From Nonlabens ulvanivorans (GTDB lineage: Bacteria > Bacteroidota > Bacteroidia > Flavobacteriales > Flavobacteriaceae): a stretch of DNA of 64,000 nucleotides. The notes beneath the pieces were generated by a model. The model did not search any database. It was not told where the DNA came from and saw only the letters and a program-made list of their open reading frames with translations. The position numbers and the translations under genes were made by a program. Of the stretch, positions 18,765 to 29,915 are shown piece by piece. The stretch's first letter is position 1. Each line of letters begins with the position of its first letter. The stretch spans positions 62,001 to 126,000 of the forward strand of contig NZ_BBMK01000007.1 in the NCBI RefSeq assembly GCF_000755285.1. The letters run 5' to 3'.

Positions 18765-19400
18765 CTAAAATCGATAAGATATTTTAGGGAGCATCGAGAA
18801 TGAGTTAAGATCTTTAGTAGTGCCGCGCTCCATTTTGAATGGTGTGTACTGCATCTCAAATGATAGTTGAACTATCGATTTATCTTTAAAACTAAATGTA
18901 TATGATAACCCAGGTGCTACTAGGAAAGAATTGATATTATCGTAGTCCAAAACAGCATCTCCTGCCCTAGTCACCGGATCTAGAAATATTGATGACATCC
19001 CTAATCCAAAGGTTAGTTCTAATCGATTTCTATCCTTCTCCCATATATACTTATTAAGCTTTAAATAGGCATTTAATATAGTAGTTGCTTCTATTTCAAA
19101 ATCCTCATTAACATCTCTTAGTAGAAAGAAATTTTCTTGTTGTGGAATCACTAGCTGAATACCCAATTCAAAGCTCCTACTATAAGAGTCATCTGGTATT
19201 ACAATTCCTAATTCAAAAAAAGGAGCATTGTTTAAAAAACGGGATAAGTTGCTAGTAGGAATCCAATAACCAGCACCTATCTTGACATAAGGTATGTTCT
19301 GGTTGATATTTAGTTCACTTGATGATGTAGTATCATTATTCTGTGCCAAACAACACATTGATACAAATAAAGCGATGATACAAATTGCAATAGATTTCAT
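18765..19400 (-). CDS. Probable outer-membrane beta-barrel protein, unknown
   Basis: From MKSIAICIIALFVSMCCLAQ the protein has a signal peptide and then alternating polar/hydrophobic strands ending in the aromatic residue (SMLPKISYRF), as in outer-membrane barrels. No recognised family; the size (211 residues) fits an 8-10-stranded porin-like protein of the kind annotated as 'outer membrane beta-barrel protein'. It sits convergent to the transketolase operon and has no operon partner. The first ATG at 19421 would only lengthen the leader. Confidence 0.55.
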   Translation of the reverse strand: MKSIAICIIALFVSMCCLAQNNDTTSSSELNINQNIPYVKIGAGYWIPTSNLSRFLNNAPFFELGIVIPDDSYSRSFELGIQLVIPQQENFFLLRDVNEDFEIEATTILNAYLKLNKYIWEKDRNRLELTFGLGMSSIFLDPVTRAGDAVLDYDNINSFLVAPGLSYTFSFKDKSIVQLSFEMQYTPFKMERGTTKDLNSFSMLPKISYRF

Positions 19401-19510
19401 AATCTTGATTTTTATATTCAAGACAATATTATTGTGTTAATCACTATTAAATTTGCATTATTAAAGAATTTTTAGATTTATAATTGCGATAATCACAAAC
19501 CTATAATTAT

Positions 19511-19538
19511 AATAAAAGCCTCTAGTGAGGCTTTTATT
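19511..19538 (-). terminator. Terminator after the FKBP lipoprotein gene
   Basis: The stem AATAAAAGCCTC / GAGGCTTTTATT has a 4-nt loop and lies 26 bp beyond the lipoprotein stop on the minus strand. Confidence 0.85.
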
Positions 19539-19564
19539 ATAATCGATCAATGGCTCAATTAAAC

Positions 19565-20530
19565 TTATGTTGTTACAGCAATAGCAGTATCTGCATCTAA
19601 GTAGTCTGGCACACCATCACCATCAGTATCCAGAGCGTCACTAGGATCTCCATCACCATTAGGATCTGCATTTTCATCTATAGTATTTACACCATCATTA
19701 TCATCATCAGCATCTATATAGTTAAAAGCACCTATAGTATCTTCATCCGTATTATCTGCATTATCAGATGATCTTAAGTTGCGATCTCCATCTAAATCTT
19801 CAAACTTAGAAAGTATTCCATCACCATCATGATCAGTAAATTTAACCGCCCTAAGCTGAAAAGTAAAAATTAAAGGTGAATATGAAGGTATACCAGAAAC
19901 AGAACTAGAAAAATACCCTAATCCTGATGGCATGAACACAGCTCCTATTCCTCCATCTTGATAAGCTAGCGTTCCATCTGGTTGTGGTGTAATAGCTGTA
20001 GCTTCATTGAATTGAGTTACACCTTCCATAAAACCACTTACGACTTGCGGTAAATCAAACCAGATAGCATTTGTAGATGAATCAAAAACTATTTGTTGAT
20101 AAGAACCATCGTCATTCATTTCTTTATTAAGTTGATAGCCTTTATAACTTACTAAAGTACTGTCTGCAAATGAAGGAGATTTTGCTCCAGCACCTTGTCT
20201 TACATTAAGAGTATACACGGTATAATCGATATCTTCTCTTCTTAGAATAGATGTAGTAACTTGTTGAGATAATGGGATTTTATTTGCGTTAACACCTACC
20301 AGTGAATCTAATTTTATTTCAAAATCACTACCTACGGGATTATTTGCATAATCTTCATAGTTCCAAAAGTGAGTGTCTAAGTAATTTTGCAACTCTAATT
20401 GATCTTCAAGATCAACTTCTTGTCGATCTCTAATCGCAACTGTTGTTGAATCATCATCTGGATTACAAGCAATTACAAGAAATATAAATAGACAACTAGT
20501 CACAATGTATTTAAGGTTTTTCATCTTCAT
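19565..20530 (-). CDS. FKBP-type lipoprotein with calcium-binding tail
   Basis: Exported lipoprotein: lipobox LVIAC at residues 18-22. Residues about 100-230 form an FKBP-type peptidyl-prolyl isomerase domain (DSTLVSYKGYQL, VVSGFMEGVTQFNE, YSPLIFTFQLRAVKF). The C-terminal 85 residues are a chain of acidic Asp-rich repeats (DHDGDGILSKFEDLDGD, DADDDNDGV, DTDGDGVPDYLDAD) of the thrombospondin-3/EF-hand-like type, which probably bind Ca2+. Such FKBP lipoproteins occur widely in flavobacteria, some linked to gliding. Whether this one keeps isomerase activity is unsure, as some pocket aromatics differ. The start may be Met1 or Met3. Confidence 0.8.
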   Translation of the reverse strand: MKMKNLKYIVTSCLFIFLVIACNPDDDSTTVAIRDRQEVDLEDQLELQNYLDTHFWNYEDYANNPVGSDFEIKLDSLVGVNANKIPLSQQVTTSILRREDIDYTVYTLNVRQGAGAKSPSFADSTLVSYKGYQLNKEMNDDGSYQQIVFDSSTNAIWFDLPQVVSGFMEGVTQFNEATAITPQPDGTLAYQDGGIGAVFMPSGLGYFSSSVSGIPSYSPLIFTFQLRAVKFTDHDGDGILSKFEDLDGDRNLRSSDNADNTDEDTIGAFNYIDADDDNDGVNTIDENADPNGDGDPSDALDTDGDGVPDYLDADTAIAVTT

Positions 20531-20543
20531 TTTTTTAAGCGCT

Positions 20544-20580
20544 CAAAGATACTATTTTCTAGTACTTTTGTTGAGATAAC
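20544..20580. promoter_or_regulatory. Back-to-back candidate -7 elements
   Basis: TATCTTTG on the minus strand (20551-20544) faces the lipoprotein gene, and TACTTTTG on the plus strand (20573-20580) faces hslR. Both fit TAnnTTTG, but neither has a clear TTG at the right distance. Confidence 0.4.
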
Positions 20581-20600
20581 GCTTAATTAAAGCTTCTGTT

Positions 20601-20981
20601 ATGCGAGTAGATAAATATTTATGGGCTACTAGATACTTCAAAACTAGAAGCAAGGCTACAGATGCCGCCAAAAAAGGAAGAATCAGGATTGGTGATTCTA
20701 TTATAAAACCTTCAAGAGATGTATATCCTGGAGATATAATAAAGCTACGTAAAGATCAAATTGATTATTTAATAGAAGTCATCGACCTACCAGATAGCCG
20801 AGTAGGTAACAAACTAGTTAACTTATATAGGTTAGACCGTACTCCAAAGGAAAACTTTGATGCTCGCAAAATGATAGAGTTGAACCAAGACTATTACAGA
20901 CGTAAAGGAGAAGGAAGACCTACAAAGAAAGATCGTAGAGATTTAAGCGATTTACTCGGTCAACAAGATGAGGAAGAATGA
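20601..20981 (+). CDS. hslR: Ribosome-associated heat-shock protein Hsp15-like (S4 domain)
   Basis: A 126-residue RNA-binding protein starting MRVDKYLWATRYFKTRSKA, the classical S4 alpha-L fold (residues 1-60) seen in Hsp15. Hsp15 binds stalled 50S subunits that carry nascent chains. The C-terminal part is basic and lysine/arginine-rich (NQDYYRRKGEGRPTKKDRRD), suited for RNA. It overlaps the following methyltransferase start by 4 bp (ATGA), so the three downstream genes form an operon with it. The name rests on the S4 domain and size. Confidence 0.85.
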   Translation: MRVDKYLWATRYFKTRSKATDAAKKGRIRIGDSIIKPSRDVYPGDIIKLRKDQIDYLIEVIDLPDSRVGNKLVNLYRLDRTPKENFDARKMIELNQDYYRRKGEGRPTKKDRRDLSDLLGQQDEEE

Positions 20982-21607
20982 TCAAATTAAATAAACAATA
21001 TTGGGAAGGTAGATATCATAGTAACTCTACAGGATGGGACTTAGGGAAAGTATCTACTCCGTTGAAAGATTATATAGACCAGTTAGTAGATAAAAACATA
21101 TCAATTCTAATTCCAGGAGCAGGCAACGCTTATGAAGCAGCTTATCTATTTAACAGCGGTTTTGTAAATATTACTATATTGGATATTGCATCAACACCAC
21201 TAGAGTCTGCCAAAAAAAAGATAAGTCTACCTGATGATCACTTTGTACAACAAGACTTTTTTAATCATAACGGTAAGTATGATTTAATTTTAGAGCACAC
21301 ATTTTTTTGTGCTTTAGAACCACGCTTTCGCGAAAGCTACATTGAAAAAACCTATCAGCTATTAAGAGACAAAGGAAGATTAGTTGGTGTATTATTTAAT
21401 TTTGAAAATAAGTTAAACGGACCACCATTTGGCGGTAAAGTAACTGAATACAAAAATCTCTTCAAACCATATTTTGATATAAATACAATGGAACCTTGTT
21501 ATAATTCTGTATCTGAAAGACAGAACAAGGAGATGTTTATTAAATTAACCAAAAAAAGTAATGGAAACCAGAATTTTAGATCACGATCAAGTAAAAAACA
21601 AAATTAG
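20978..21607 (+). CDS. TPMT-type SAM-dependent methyltransferase
   Basis: Class I methyltransferase of the thiopurine/thiol S-methyltransferase type: YWEGRYHSNSTGWDLG at the start, motif I ILIPGAGNAYEA (about 42-53), acidic ILDIA ending beta2, and motif YDLILEHTFFCAL. The frame as given continues to 21607 with a basic tail (SNGNQNFRSRSSKKQN) that overlaps the next gene by 47 bp. With one more A in the run at 21551-21557 the protein would end at 21561 in a TAATG junction, as seen elsewhere in this window. I suspect the tail is an indel artefact. It also carries a 15/16 copy of the palindrome (21323-21338), read as Arg-Phe-Arg-Glu-Ser. Confidence 0.85.
   Translation: MIKLNKQYWEGRYHSNSTGWDLGKVSTPLKDYIDQLVDKNISILIPGAGNAYEAAYLFNSGFVNITILDIASTPLESAKKKISLPDDHFVQQDFFNHNGKYDLILEHTFFCALEPRFRESYIEKTYQLLRDKGRLVGVLFNFENKLNGPPFGGKVTEYKNLFKPYFDINTMEPCYNSVSERQNKEMFIKLTKKSNGNQNFRSRSSKKQN
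21323..21338. repeat. Palindrome copy, 15 of 16 bases
   Basis: Last base T instead of G; inside the methyltransferase gene. Confidence 0.8.
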
Positions 21608-22055
21608 AAGAATAGCTTATGAAATCGCAGAAGTATATTTAAATCATGATGAGATAATTTTAGCAGGTATAAGTGATGGTGGCTATGTGTTTGCTAAAAA
21701 ACTTAAAACATCATTATCTAAAATAGTGTCAAGTGAGATTACACTATGTAAAGTAGAAATCGATAAAGCTAACCCGTTGAATGAAGTTAAAACATCTCTT
21801 AAATCGGAAGAATATAAAAATAAAGGAGTTATACTTTGCGATGATGTATTAAATAGTGGCACTACACTTATTTATGGTGTAAAACATTTTTTAAATGTCC
21901 CATTAAATCGATTAAAAACAGCAGTATTAGTTAATCGAAATCATAAAAAATATCCTGTTAAAGCAGATTTTAAAGGCATCTCTCTTTCTACAACCATGCA
22001 TGAAAATATAGAAGTTCATATAAATGCAGAACCCTACAGCGTTATCTTAAAATAA
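21561..22055 (+). CDS. Phosphoribosyltransferase-family protein
   Basis: Type I PRTase fold of 164 residues: ILAGISDGGYVFAKKL (PPi loop region) and the PRPP-binding motif GVILCDDVLNSGTTLIYG (about 93-110). Its nearest annotated kin are PyrR/Hpt-like proteins. The base specificity is not legible. It starts in a TAATG-type junction with the methyltransferase and ends overlapping the convergent aroK stop by 9 bp. A role in nucleobase salvage or regulation is likely. Confidence 0.8.
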   Translation: METRILDHDQVKNKIRRIAYEIAEVYLNHDEIILAGISDGGYVFAKKLKTSLSKIVSSEITLCKVEIDKANPLNEVKTSLKSEEYKNKGVILCDDVLNSGTTLIYGVKHFLNVPLNRLKTAVLVNRNHKKYPVKADFKGISLSTTMHENIEVHINAEPYSVILK

Positions 22056-22565
22056 TGTACTTATAATCTCATTTGCAATTTGCCTCGGACTTTTATCATC
22101 AACAGCAATTTTATAATTTGCTTGCTGATAAAACGGCCTACGTTCAAAAAGATGTTTACCAATAAATTCTAAAAGCTCATCTTCATCATTAATTCCCGAG
22201 ATTATTGGTCGATTCTTTTTATCATTCCATAGCCTTTTTACAAGGGTTTTTATTCCGGCATCTAGATAAAACGTTTTAATAAAGCTTTTATTTAATAATA
22301 ACTCCATGTTATTATAATAGCATGGAGTACCTCCGCCTAAACTCAAAATTATATTTCGATCTGCATCAATTAACTCTTTTAAATAAAAATTCTCTCTTTT
22401 TCTAAAATATATTACTCCATGCTTTTGAAATATTTCAGATATATTCATTTCCTCTTTTAATTCAATATAACTATCTAAATCTACAAACTCAAAACCAATC
22501 ATCTCACTAATTACCTGTCCTACAAAGGATTTACCACTCCCCATATATCCTAAAAAAACTAACAT
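22047..22565 (-). CDS. aroK: Shikimate kinase
   Basis: Phosphorylates shikimate with ATP in aromatic amino-acid synthesis. The 172-residue protein has Walker A GYMGSGKS (residues 6-13), the shikimate-binding VDLDSYIE (Asp28/Asp30-type), the glycine motif LSLGGGTPC (about 74-82) and the lid FERRPFYQQA. All are in place and the length is normal. It stands on the minus strand, convergent with the PRTase. Confidence 0.95.
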   Translation of the reverse strand: MLVFLGYMGSGKSFVGQVISEMIGFEFVDLDSYIELKEEMNISEIFQKHGVIYFRKRENFYLKELIDADRNIILSLGGGTPCYYNNMELLLNKSFIKTFYLDAGIKTLVKRLWNDKKNRPIISGINDEDELLEFIGKHLFERRPFYQQANYKIAVDDKSPRQIANEIISTLF

Positions 22566-22629
22566 GTAAATACAATTTTGCGCCTTATAAAAGCTTTGAT
22601 TAAAAAAATCAAAATTAATTTAAAAAAAC

Positions 22630-22661
22630 TTGTTGAGATTTAAAAAGAGGTTATATATTTG
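22630..22661 (+). promoter_or_regulatory. tRNA promoter
   Basis: TTG at 22633-22635, 18 bp, then TATATTTG at 22654-22661: a near-perfect Bacteroidota vegetative promoter, about 20 bp before tRNA-Lys. Confidence 0.8.
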
Positions 22662-22682
22662 CACCCGCAATTAAGCAATACC

Positions 22683-22756
22683 GATCTGGTAGCTCAGTTG
22701 GCAGAGCATCTCCCTTTTAAGGAGAGGGTCCTGGGTTCGAGCCCCCAGCCAGATCA
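22683..22756 (+). tRNA. tRNA-Lys (anticodon TTT)
   Basis: Acceptor GATCTGG pairs with CCAGATC, D-arm GCTC/GAGC, anticodon stem TCTCC/GGAGA with loop CTTTTAA (anticodon TTT). The T-arm is odd: stem CTGGG/CCCAG encloses eight bases rather than seven, because the C-run at 22742-22746 is five long where four are expected. The total is 74 nt without CCA. It could be a one-base read error or a true variant. Confidence 0.93.
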
Positions 22757-22773
22757 CTAGATTAATTTAATCT

Positions 22774-22806
22774 CAAAAAAGTCCTTAAGTTTTAAGGACT
22801 TTTTTA
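22774..22806 (+). terminator. Terminator between the two tRNA genes
   Basis: The stem AAGTCCTTAA / TTAAGGACTT is followed by T6. It may uncouple or attenuate tRNA-Leu relative to tRNA-Lys. Confidence 0.8.
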
Positions 22807-22807
22807 T

Positions 22808-22890
22808 ACCCGAGTGCTGGAATTGGTAGACAGGCACGGTTGAGGGCCGTGTGTGCTAGTCACGTGTGGGTTCAAGTCCCATCTCGGGTA
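22808..22890 (+). tRNA. tRNA-Leu (anticodon GAG)
   Basis: Acceptor ACCCGAG / CTCGGGT, anticodon stem CACGG/CCGTG with loop TTGAGGG (anticodon GAG), a long variable arm typical of type II tRNAs, T-loop TTCAAGT. 83 nt, no encoded CCA. The fold looks regular. Confidence 0.94.
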
Positions 22891-22895
22891 CGTTA

Positions 22896-22922
22896 AAAAT
22901 CAGGTTTAAGCCTGATTTTTTC
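22896..22922 (+). terminator. Terminator after tRNA-Leu
   Basis: The stem AATCAGG / CCTGATT (extended by the adjacent A/T bases) is followed by a T-run. Confidence 0.8.
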
Positions 22923-23053
22923 TATAACAGAAGTTCTACTAATTACCTCTCAATTGTTAAATTAAATCCAAATTGTAGAACTTTTACTTTAAAAACTCAA
23001 ACACTTTCTAATTTTGTTTAACTTTACTCATCTAAAAGTAAAACAGAAATATT

Positions 23054-23968
23054 TTGATCAAAAGCAAGTTTAGTATAAAAGATTTAGAAAATCTCAGCGG
23101 TATAAAAGCTCATACCATAAGAATTTGGGAGAAGAGATATGGTTTACTTACACCAGACAGAACAAATACTAACATAAGGACCTATGATTTAGAGGCTCTT
23201 CAAAAAATATTAAATATATCATACTTACGTAATGCTGGTATAAAAATATCAGCTATTGCTGAACTGAGTTCAGAGGATATAGAAATTCAAGTAAGAAATT
23301 TTGCTGAACGTAATAATAAGAATGATCATGCAATCCAAGAACTAAAACTGGCGATGGTCAATTTTGATCAGCAAATGTTTCAAAGAATTTATCAAAGTTC
23401 TTTAGACGAATTCGGTTTTTCAGGAGTCTTTTATAATTTATTCGTTCCTTTTTTAGAGGAACTTGGTTTCTTATGGCAATCGAAAACAATCAATTTGGCT
23501 CATGAACACTTTATAAGTCATTTGATAAAACAAAAAGTCTTGATTAATCTAGAGAAATTACAATATCAGCAACCGCATAATCAAGAACAGGTTTACATAT
23601 TATTTCTGCCAGAGAACGAAATGCATGACTTAGGACTACTCTTTTTAAATTATGAGTTATTAAAAAAAGGATGTAACACTATATATTTAGGAGCAAGTAT
23701 GATGTTAGAATCTTTACCATTCTTTAAAAATAAAGAAGCTAAACCAACTTTTATAACTTATATCACCGTTCAGCCAACCGAAAAACAGCTTCCCTCTTTC
23801 TTGAAACAATTTGACAAGAAAGTTTCAAACGGTGACGATGTTGAACTATGGGTTTTAGGACATTTAGCTCAGAAAATAAAAGATAAGGACCTTAAATCAA
23901 ATCAACTCGTATTTAGAGGTATATCTGACGTTATAGGTAAAATCCCTGAATTAGTAGTAAAGTCATGA
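23054..23968 (+). CDS. MerR-type B12-binding light-responsive regulator (CarH-like)
   Basis: Transcriptional regulator placed directly in front of the carotenoid genes. The N terminus is a MerR winged helix (FSIKDLENLSGIKAHTIRIWEKRYGLL, residues 6-32). Residues about 95-170 form the helical cap, with the CarH signature W-x9-E-H (Trp141, Glu151, His152). The C-terminal Rossmann part has ExHxxG (Glu189-His191-Gly194) in place of the usual DxHxxG cobalamin motif. In CarH proteins this architecture binds adenosylcobalamin in the dark and releases DNA in light, which would make pigment synthesis light-induced. The start is TTG (23054); no in-frame ATG exists before an upstream stop. It overlaps crtI by 4 bp (ATGA). 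Confidence 0.85.
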   Translation: MIKSKFSIKDLENLSGIKAHTIRIWEKRYGLLTPDRTNTNIRTYDLEALQKILNISYLRNAGIKISAIAELSSEDIEIQVRNFAERNNKNDHAIQELKLAMVNFDQQMFQRIYQSSLDEFGFSGVFYNLFVPFLEELGFLWQSKTINLAHEHFISHLIKQKVLINLEKLQYQQPHNQEQVYILFLPENEMHDLGLLFLNYELLKKGCNTIYLGASMMLESLPFFKNKEAKPTFITYITVQPTEKQLPSFLKQFDKKVSNGDDVELWVLGHLAQKIKDKDLKSNQLVFRGISDVIGKIPELVVKS

Positions 23969-25426
23969 GTAAAAAAATAGCAATTATAGGATCTGGTTTC
24001 GCTTCTCTTTCTGCCGCTAGTTACTTGGCTCAAGCAGGAAACGATGTTACTATATATGAAAAAAACAACACTGTTGGTGGTAGGGCTAGAAGATTAGTTA
24101 AAGATGGTTTCTCTTTTGATATAGGACCTTCTTGGTACTGGATGCCAGATATCTTTGAGCGCTTTTTTGCTGACTTTGGTAAAAAGCCTTCTGATTACTA
24201 TCATCTTGATAAATTGAGCCCTGCATACACAGTCATATTTAAAGATGAATCCATTGAAATAGGAGACAATCTAAGTACTATTAAAGAAACATTTGAACGC
24301 ATCGAGGAAGGAAGCTCTGAATCCCTTCAAGACTTTATAGATAATGCCAAAGAAAATTATGACATAGCCATTAAAAAGCTTGTCTATAGACCTGGCGAAT
24401 CTCCCCCCTAGAATTAGTAACGCCACAGACTGTTAAAAAACTAGGAGCATTCGTAAGCAATGTTTCAAGAGATGTACGTAAAAAATTTACAAATTCTAAA
24501 CTTGTTTCTATTCTAGAATTCCCAGTTCTTTTTTAGGTGCAACACCGGGCAATACACCTAGCTTTTACAATTTCATGAATTATGCAGATTTTGGACTAGG
24601 AACATGGCATCCTAAAGGAGGAATGTATGAGGTTATATTAGCAATGGAGCAGTTGGCAAAAGAACAAGGAGTAACAATTAACACCAACTCACCTGTATCA
24701 GAAATATTAGTAGACAATAAGAATCAAGCCATCGGTATTGAGGTAAATAATGAGAAGTTATTCTTTGACATCATACTTTCTGGCGCAGATTATCATCATT
24801 CAGAAACCTTACTACCACAAAAAAACAGGCAATACTCTGAAGCTTATTGGGAAAAGAAGACTTTTGCACCCAGCTCATTAATCTTCTATGTTGGTTTTGA
24901 CAAAAAACTAAAAAATATTGAACATCACAATTTATTCTTTGATACTGATTTTGAAAAACACGCGCACGAAATCTACGAAGATGCCCAATGGCCTGAAGAC
25001 CCATTGTTTTATGCAAACTTTACATCAGTAACAGACAGTAGCACCGCACCAGATGGCTGTGAAAATGGATTTTTTCTAATACCACTAGCACCTGGCTTAG
25101 AGGACACACCTGAGCTTAGGGAGAAATACTTCAATATAATAATGAAACGTTTTGAAGAAAGAACTCAACAAAACGTTACAAATCATATTATATTTAAAGA
25201 ATCGTTTTGTGTAAATGATTTTAAATCAGAATACAATAGCTATAAAGGAAATGCCTATGGTATGGCAAACACTTTATTACAAACTGCTTTCTTACGACCT
25301 AATCTAAAAAGTAAAAAAGTAAAAAACCTATATTTCACTGGTCAACTTACCGTTCCGGGACCTGGAGTACCACCATCTCTTATTTCTGGAAAATTAGCAG
25401 CAGACCTTATTAAAAAATATTCATAA
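23965..25426 (+). pseudogene. crtI: Phytoene desaturase, two frameshifts
   Basis: FAD-dependent desaturase turning phytoene into lycopene. Three frames are joined: 23965 to about 24408 (KKIAIIGSGFASLSAASYLA, the dinucleotide fold), about 24408 to 24534 (LVTPQTVKKLGAF... FPVLF), and from 24535 to the end (GATPGNTPSFYNF... TGQLTVPGPGVPPSLISGKL). The first break is a C-run of 6 (24403-24408), where relatives read SPLELV (4 C) or SPPLELV (7 C). The second is a T-run of 6 (24529-24534), where 7 T restores FLGATPG. Since the operon is otherwise intact, sequence error or recent slippage is more likely than decay. It is 2 bp from crtB. Confidence 0.92.
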
Positions 25427-25428
25427 TC

Positions 25429-26268
25429 ATGAAAAGCTTATTCGATAAAGTATCCCGTCAGTGTAGTAAGGCTGTTACTAATAATTATAGTACTTCTTTC
25501 TCTTTAGCTAGTAAAATGTTAGGCCCAACAATTAGGCAGGACATCCATAATATATACGGATTTGTAAGATTTGCAGATGAGATTGTAGATTCATTTCATG
25601 ACTATGATAAAAGAACCTTACTGGATCGATTTGAACTAGATCTTAAGTATGCGATTGAAGAAAAAATAAGTCTCAATCCTATATTAAATTCATTTCAAGA
25701 AACCGTAAACAGGTATAATATCACACCAGATATGTACGGAGCCTTTATTAATAGCATGAGATTAGATCTTGATAAATCTGTTTACCTCACAGATGAAGAA
25801 TATAAAAATTATATATATGGTAGTGCAGATGTTGTAGGCCTTATGTCTTTAAAAGTTTTTGTAAAAGGTGATGAAGCAAAATATGACGAACTTAAAGATG
25901 ACGCGATGAGGCTAGGTAGTGCTTTTCAAAAAGTGAACTTCTTGCGTGACTTAAAAGCTGATCTTGACGTATTGGAGAGAAGCTATTTTCCCAATACTGA
26001 TCTTCAAGATTTATCTGAAGATGATAAAGCAAGACTTATACAGGAAATTAAAGAAGACTTTGATGCAGGACTTAAAGGCATTCAACGTTTGCCGGTTGAA
26101 GCTAAACTCGGTGTTTATACGGCATATGTATATTACCGTAGACTGCTTACCAGATTAGAACGCACACCGTCAAAAGAAATAAGAAATGCACGTATTAGAG
26201 TCCCTAATTATGAAAAATTAGGCTTACTTGCAAAAGGATATGTAAGTTATCGCTTAAATTTAATTTAA
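25429..26268 (+). CDS. crtB: Phytoene synthase
   Basis: Condenses two geranylgeranyl diphosphates into phytoene, the first committed step. 279 residues with both Asp-rich motifs: FVRFADEIVDSFHD (about 46-59) and the second FLRDLKADLDVLERSYFP (about 171-188), plus the start YSTSFSLASKML. Complete. The stop overlaps the crtZ start by one base (TAATG). No GGPP synthase gene is found in this window. Confidence 0.95.
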   Translation: MKSLFDKVSRQCSKAVTNNYSTSFSLASKMLGPTIRQDIHNIYGFVRFADEIVDSFHDYDKRTLLDRFELDLKYAIEEKISLNPILNSFQETVNRYNITPDMYGAFINSMRLDLDKSVYLTDEEYKNYIYGSADVVGLMSLKVFVKGDEAKYDELKDDAMRLGSAFQKVNFLRDLKADLDVLERSYFPNTDLQDLSEDDKARLIQEIKEDFDAGLKGIQRLPVEAKLGVYTAYVYYRRLLTRLERTPSKEIRNARIRVPNYEKLGLLAKGYVSYRLNLI

Positions 26269-26714
26269 TGGACATACTTTTTTGGATTCTAATTTTTGTG
26301 GCAACTTTCTGCATCATGGAATTTAATGCCTGGTGGATGCACAAATATGTAATGCATGGTTTTTTATGGAATTTACATGAAGATCATCATCACAAACAAC
26401 ACGATAGCTGGTTTGAAAAAAATGACTTCTTCTTTGTTTTTTATGCTGTTATAAGTATAGGTCTAAAAGTTGCACATAGTGAGTTTGACCTATGGTGGGC
26501 ATTACCGATGAGTGCAGGAATTTTTGCATATGGTGTAGCATATTTTATTGTACACGATATATTCATACATCAACGCTTTAAATGGTTACGTAAAGCTAAC
26601 AACGTCTATGCACGTGGTGTAAGACGAGCGCACAAAATGCATCATAAACATATAGGGAAAGAAGAAGGCGAAAATTTTGGAATGCTTATCGTACCTCTCA
26701 AATATTTTAAATAA
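26268..26714 (+). CDS. crtZ: Beta-carotene 3-hydroxylase
   Basis: Non-haem di-iron membrane hydroxylase that adds the 3-OH to a beta-ionone ring. The 148 residues contain the histidine boxes HKYVMHG, HEDHHHKQH and, at the C-terminal end, HKMHHKH, and about three membrane helices. Size and motifs fit CrtZ rather than the shorter or longer BKT/CrtW ketolases. It is embedded between crtB and crtD with no gap. Confidence 0.93.
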   Translation: MDILFWILIFVATFCIMEFNAWWMHKYVMHGFLWNLHEDHHHKQHDSWFEKNDFFFVFYAVISIGLKVAHSEFDLWWALPMSAGIFAYGVAYFIVHDIFIHQRFKWLRKANNVYARGVRRAHKMHHKHIGKEEGENFGMLIVPLKYFK

Positions 26715-28778
<2,064 letters not shown>

Positions 28779-28800
<22 letters not shown>

Positions 28801-29915
28801 CAATTATAGGTTTAGGTTGCGCGGGCAGTCATATAGCCATAGAACTATTAAAGCAAAACCCAGATATTAAACTAGTAGTGATTGACAATGCTCCTTCAAT
28901 CCTACATAAAAAATGGTCGTTTTGGGAAAAGGGTATTGGCAAATGGGATCATATGATTCTTAAAAAATGGAACCATGGCGTTTTTAAAACAGATCAAGGA
29001 AGCATTGAACTTGATCTGTATCCTTATGTTTATAAGACCATTAATAGTGTTGATTTTATCGCTTTCGCGAAAGCGGAATTGCAACAAAGTAATCATAGCA
29101 CATTTATCAATGCAACGGTAACGAACGTTGATGAAAAGAATGAGGAAATAAAAATTATAAACCATACTAACGGAACGATACACACCAAACTCATATTAGA
29201 CAGCCGTATAGATGACCAGTTCTTTAAAGATCAGAAAGCGATCACTTTACAACAGCATTTTAAAGGGTGGACTATCGAGACTGTAGATGATCATTTCACC
29301 CCAGATTGTTTTACCATGATGGACTATAGTTTAAGAGATAGTGATACCACTAGTTTTACATATATACTTCCTTATAATTCTCGAAAAGCACTTGTAGAAT
29401 TTACTTATTTTTCGACTGAACTGGTTGAGGATAATATCTATGACGATTATCTCAAGCGCTATATTGATGAGCATTTAAAAATAAAGGACTATAAAATTGT
29501 AGAAATAGAGAAAGGTATTATCCCAATGACTACTTATAATTTTGACCGTCACCATTCTCAACATATCTATAAGATAGGAACCGCAGGTGGCTGGGTAAAG
29601 CCATCAACTGGATATTCTTTTAAAATGACAGAGAAAAAAGCAGCAACTTTGGTACATAATTATTTGAACGGCTTACCATTACTGACAGATTTATTTACAA
29701 AACGGTTTAGCATATATGATAGCAGTATGCTGTCTGTCCTTCGTGATTTCAATGATGATGGACCTACCTTTTTTCATCGTTTATATGATAATAACGATAT
29801 TCAAAAGTTATTTAAATTTCTAGATGAGGAGACAAGTCTTGCTGAAGAGATTTCCATTATGCAAAGCATGACATCGCTGCGCATGATTAAAGCTTTTTTT
29901 AAAAGTTTATCGTAG
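28779..29915 (+). CDS. crtY: Lycopene cyclase
   Basis: FAD-binding CrtY-type cyclase, 378 residues: DYFDIAIIGLGCAGSHIAIELL at the N terminus, HKKWSFWEKG, and GTAGGWVKPSTGYSFKMTEKKA near residue 268 as in the family. Because CruF and CrtD act on an acyclic end, this cyclase probably closes only one end in vivo (gamma-carotene), though that is inferred. The 16-bp palindrome at 29060-29075 is read as Ile-Ala-Phe-Ala-Lys-Ala. Its end overlaps the convergent crtA-like gene by 9 bp. Confidence 0.9.
29060..29075. repeat. CGCTTTCGCGAAAGCG palindrome copy
   Basis: Exact copy inside crtY, read as Ala-Phe-Ala-Lys-Ala. Confidence 0.9.

Noticed and set aside
20978..21607. Basic tail of the methyltransferase as a nucleic-acid-binding extension
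   Set aside because: The tail overlaps the next gene, and one added A in a 7-A run removes it and gives a normal TAATG junction.
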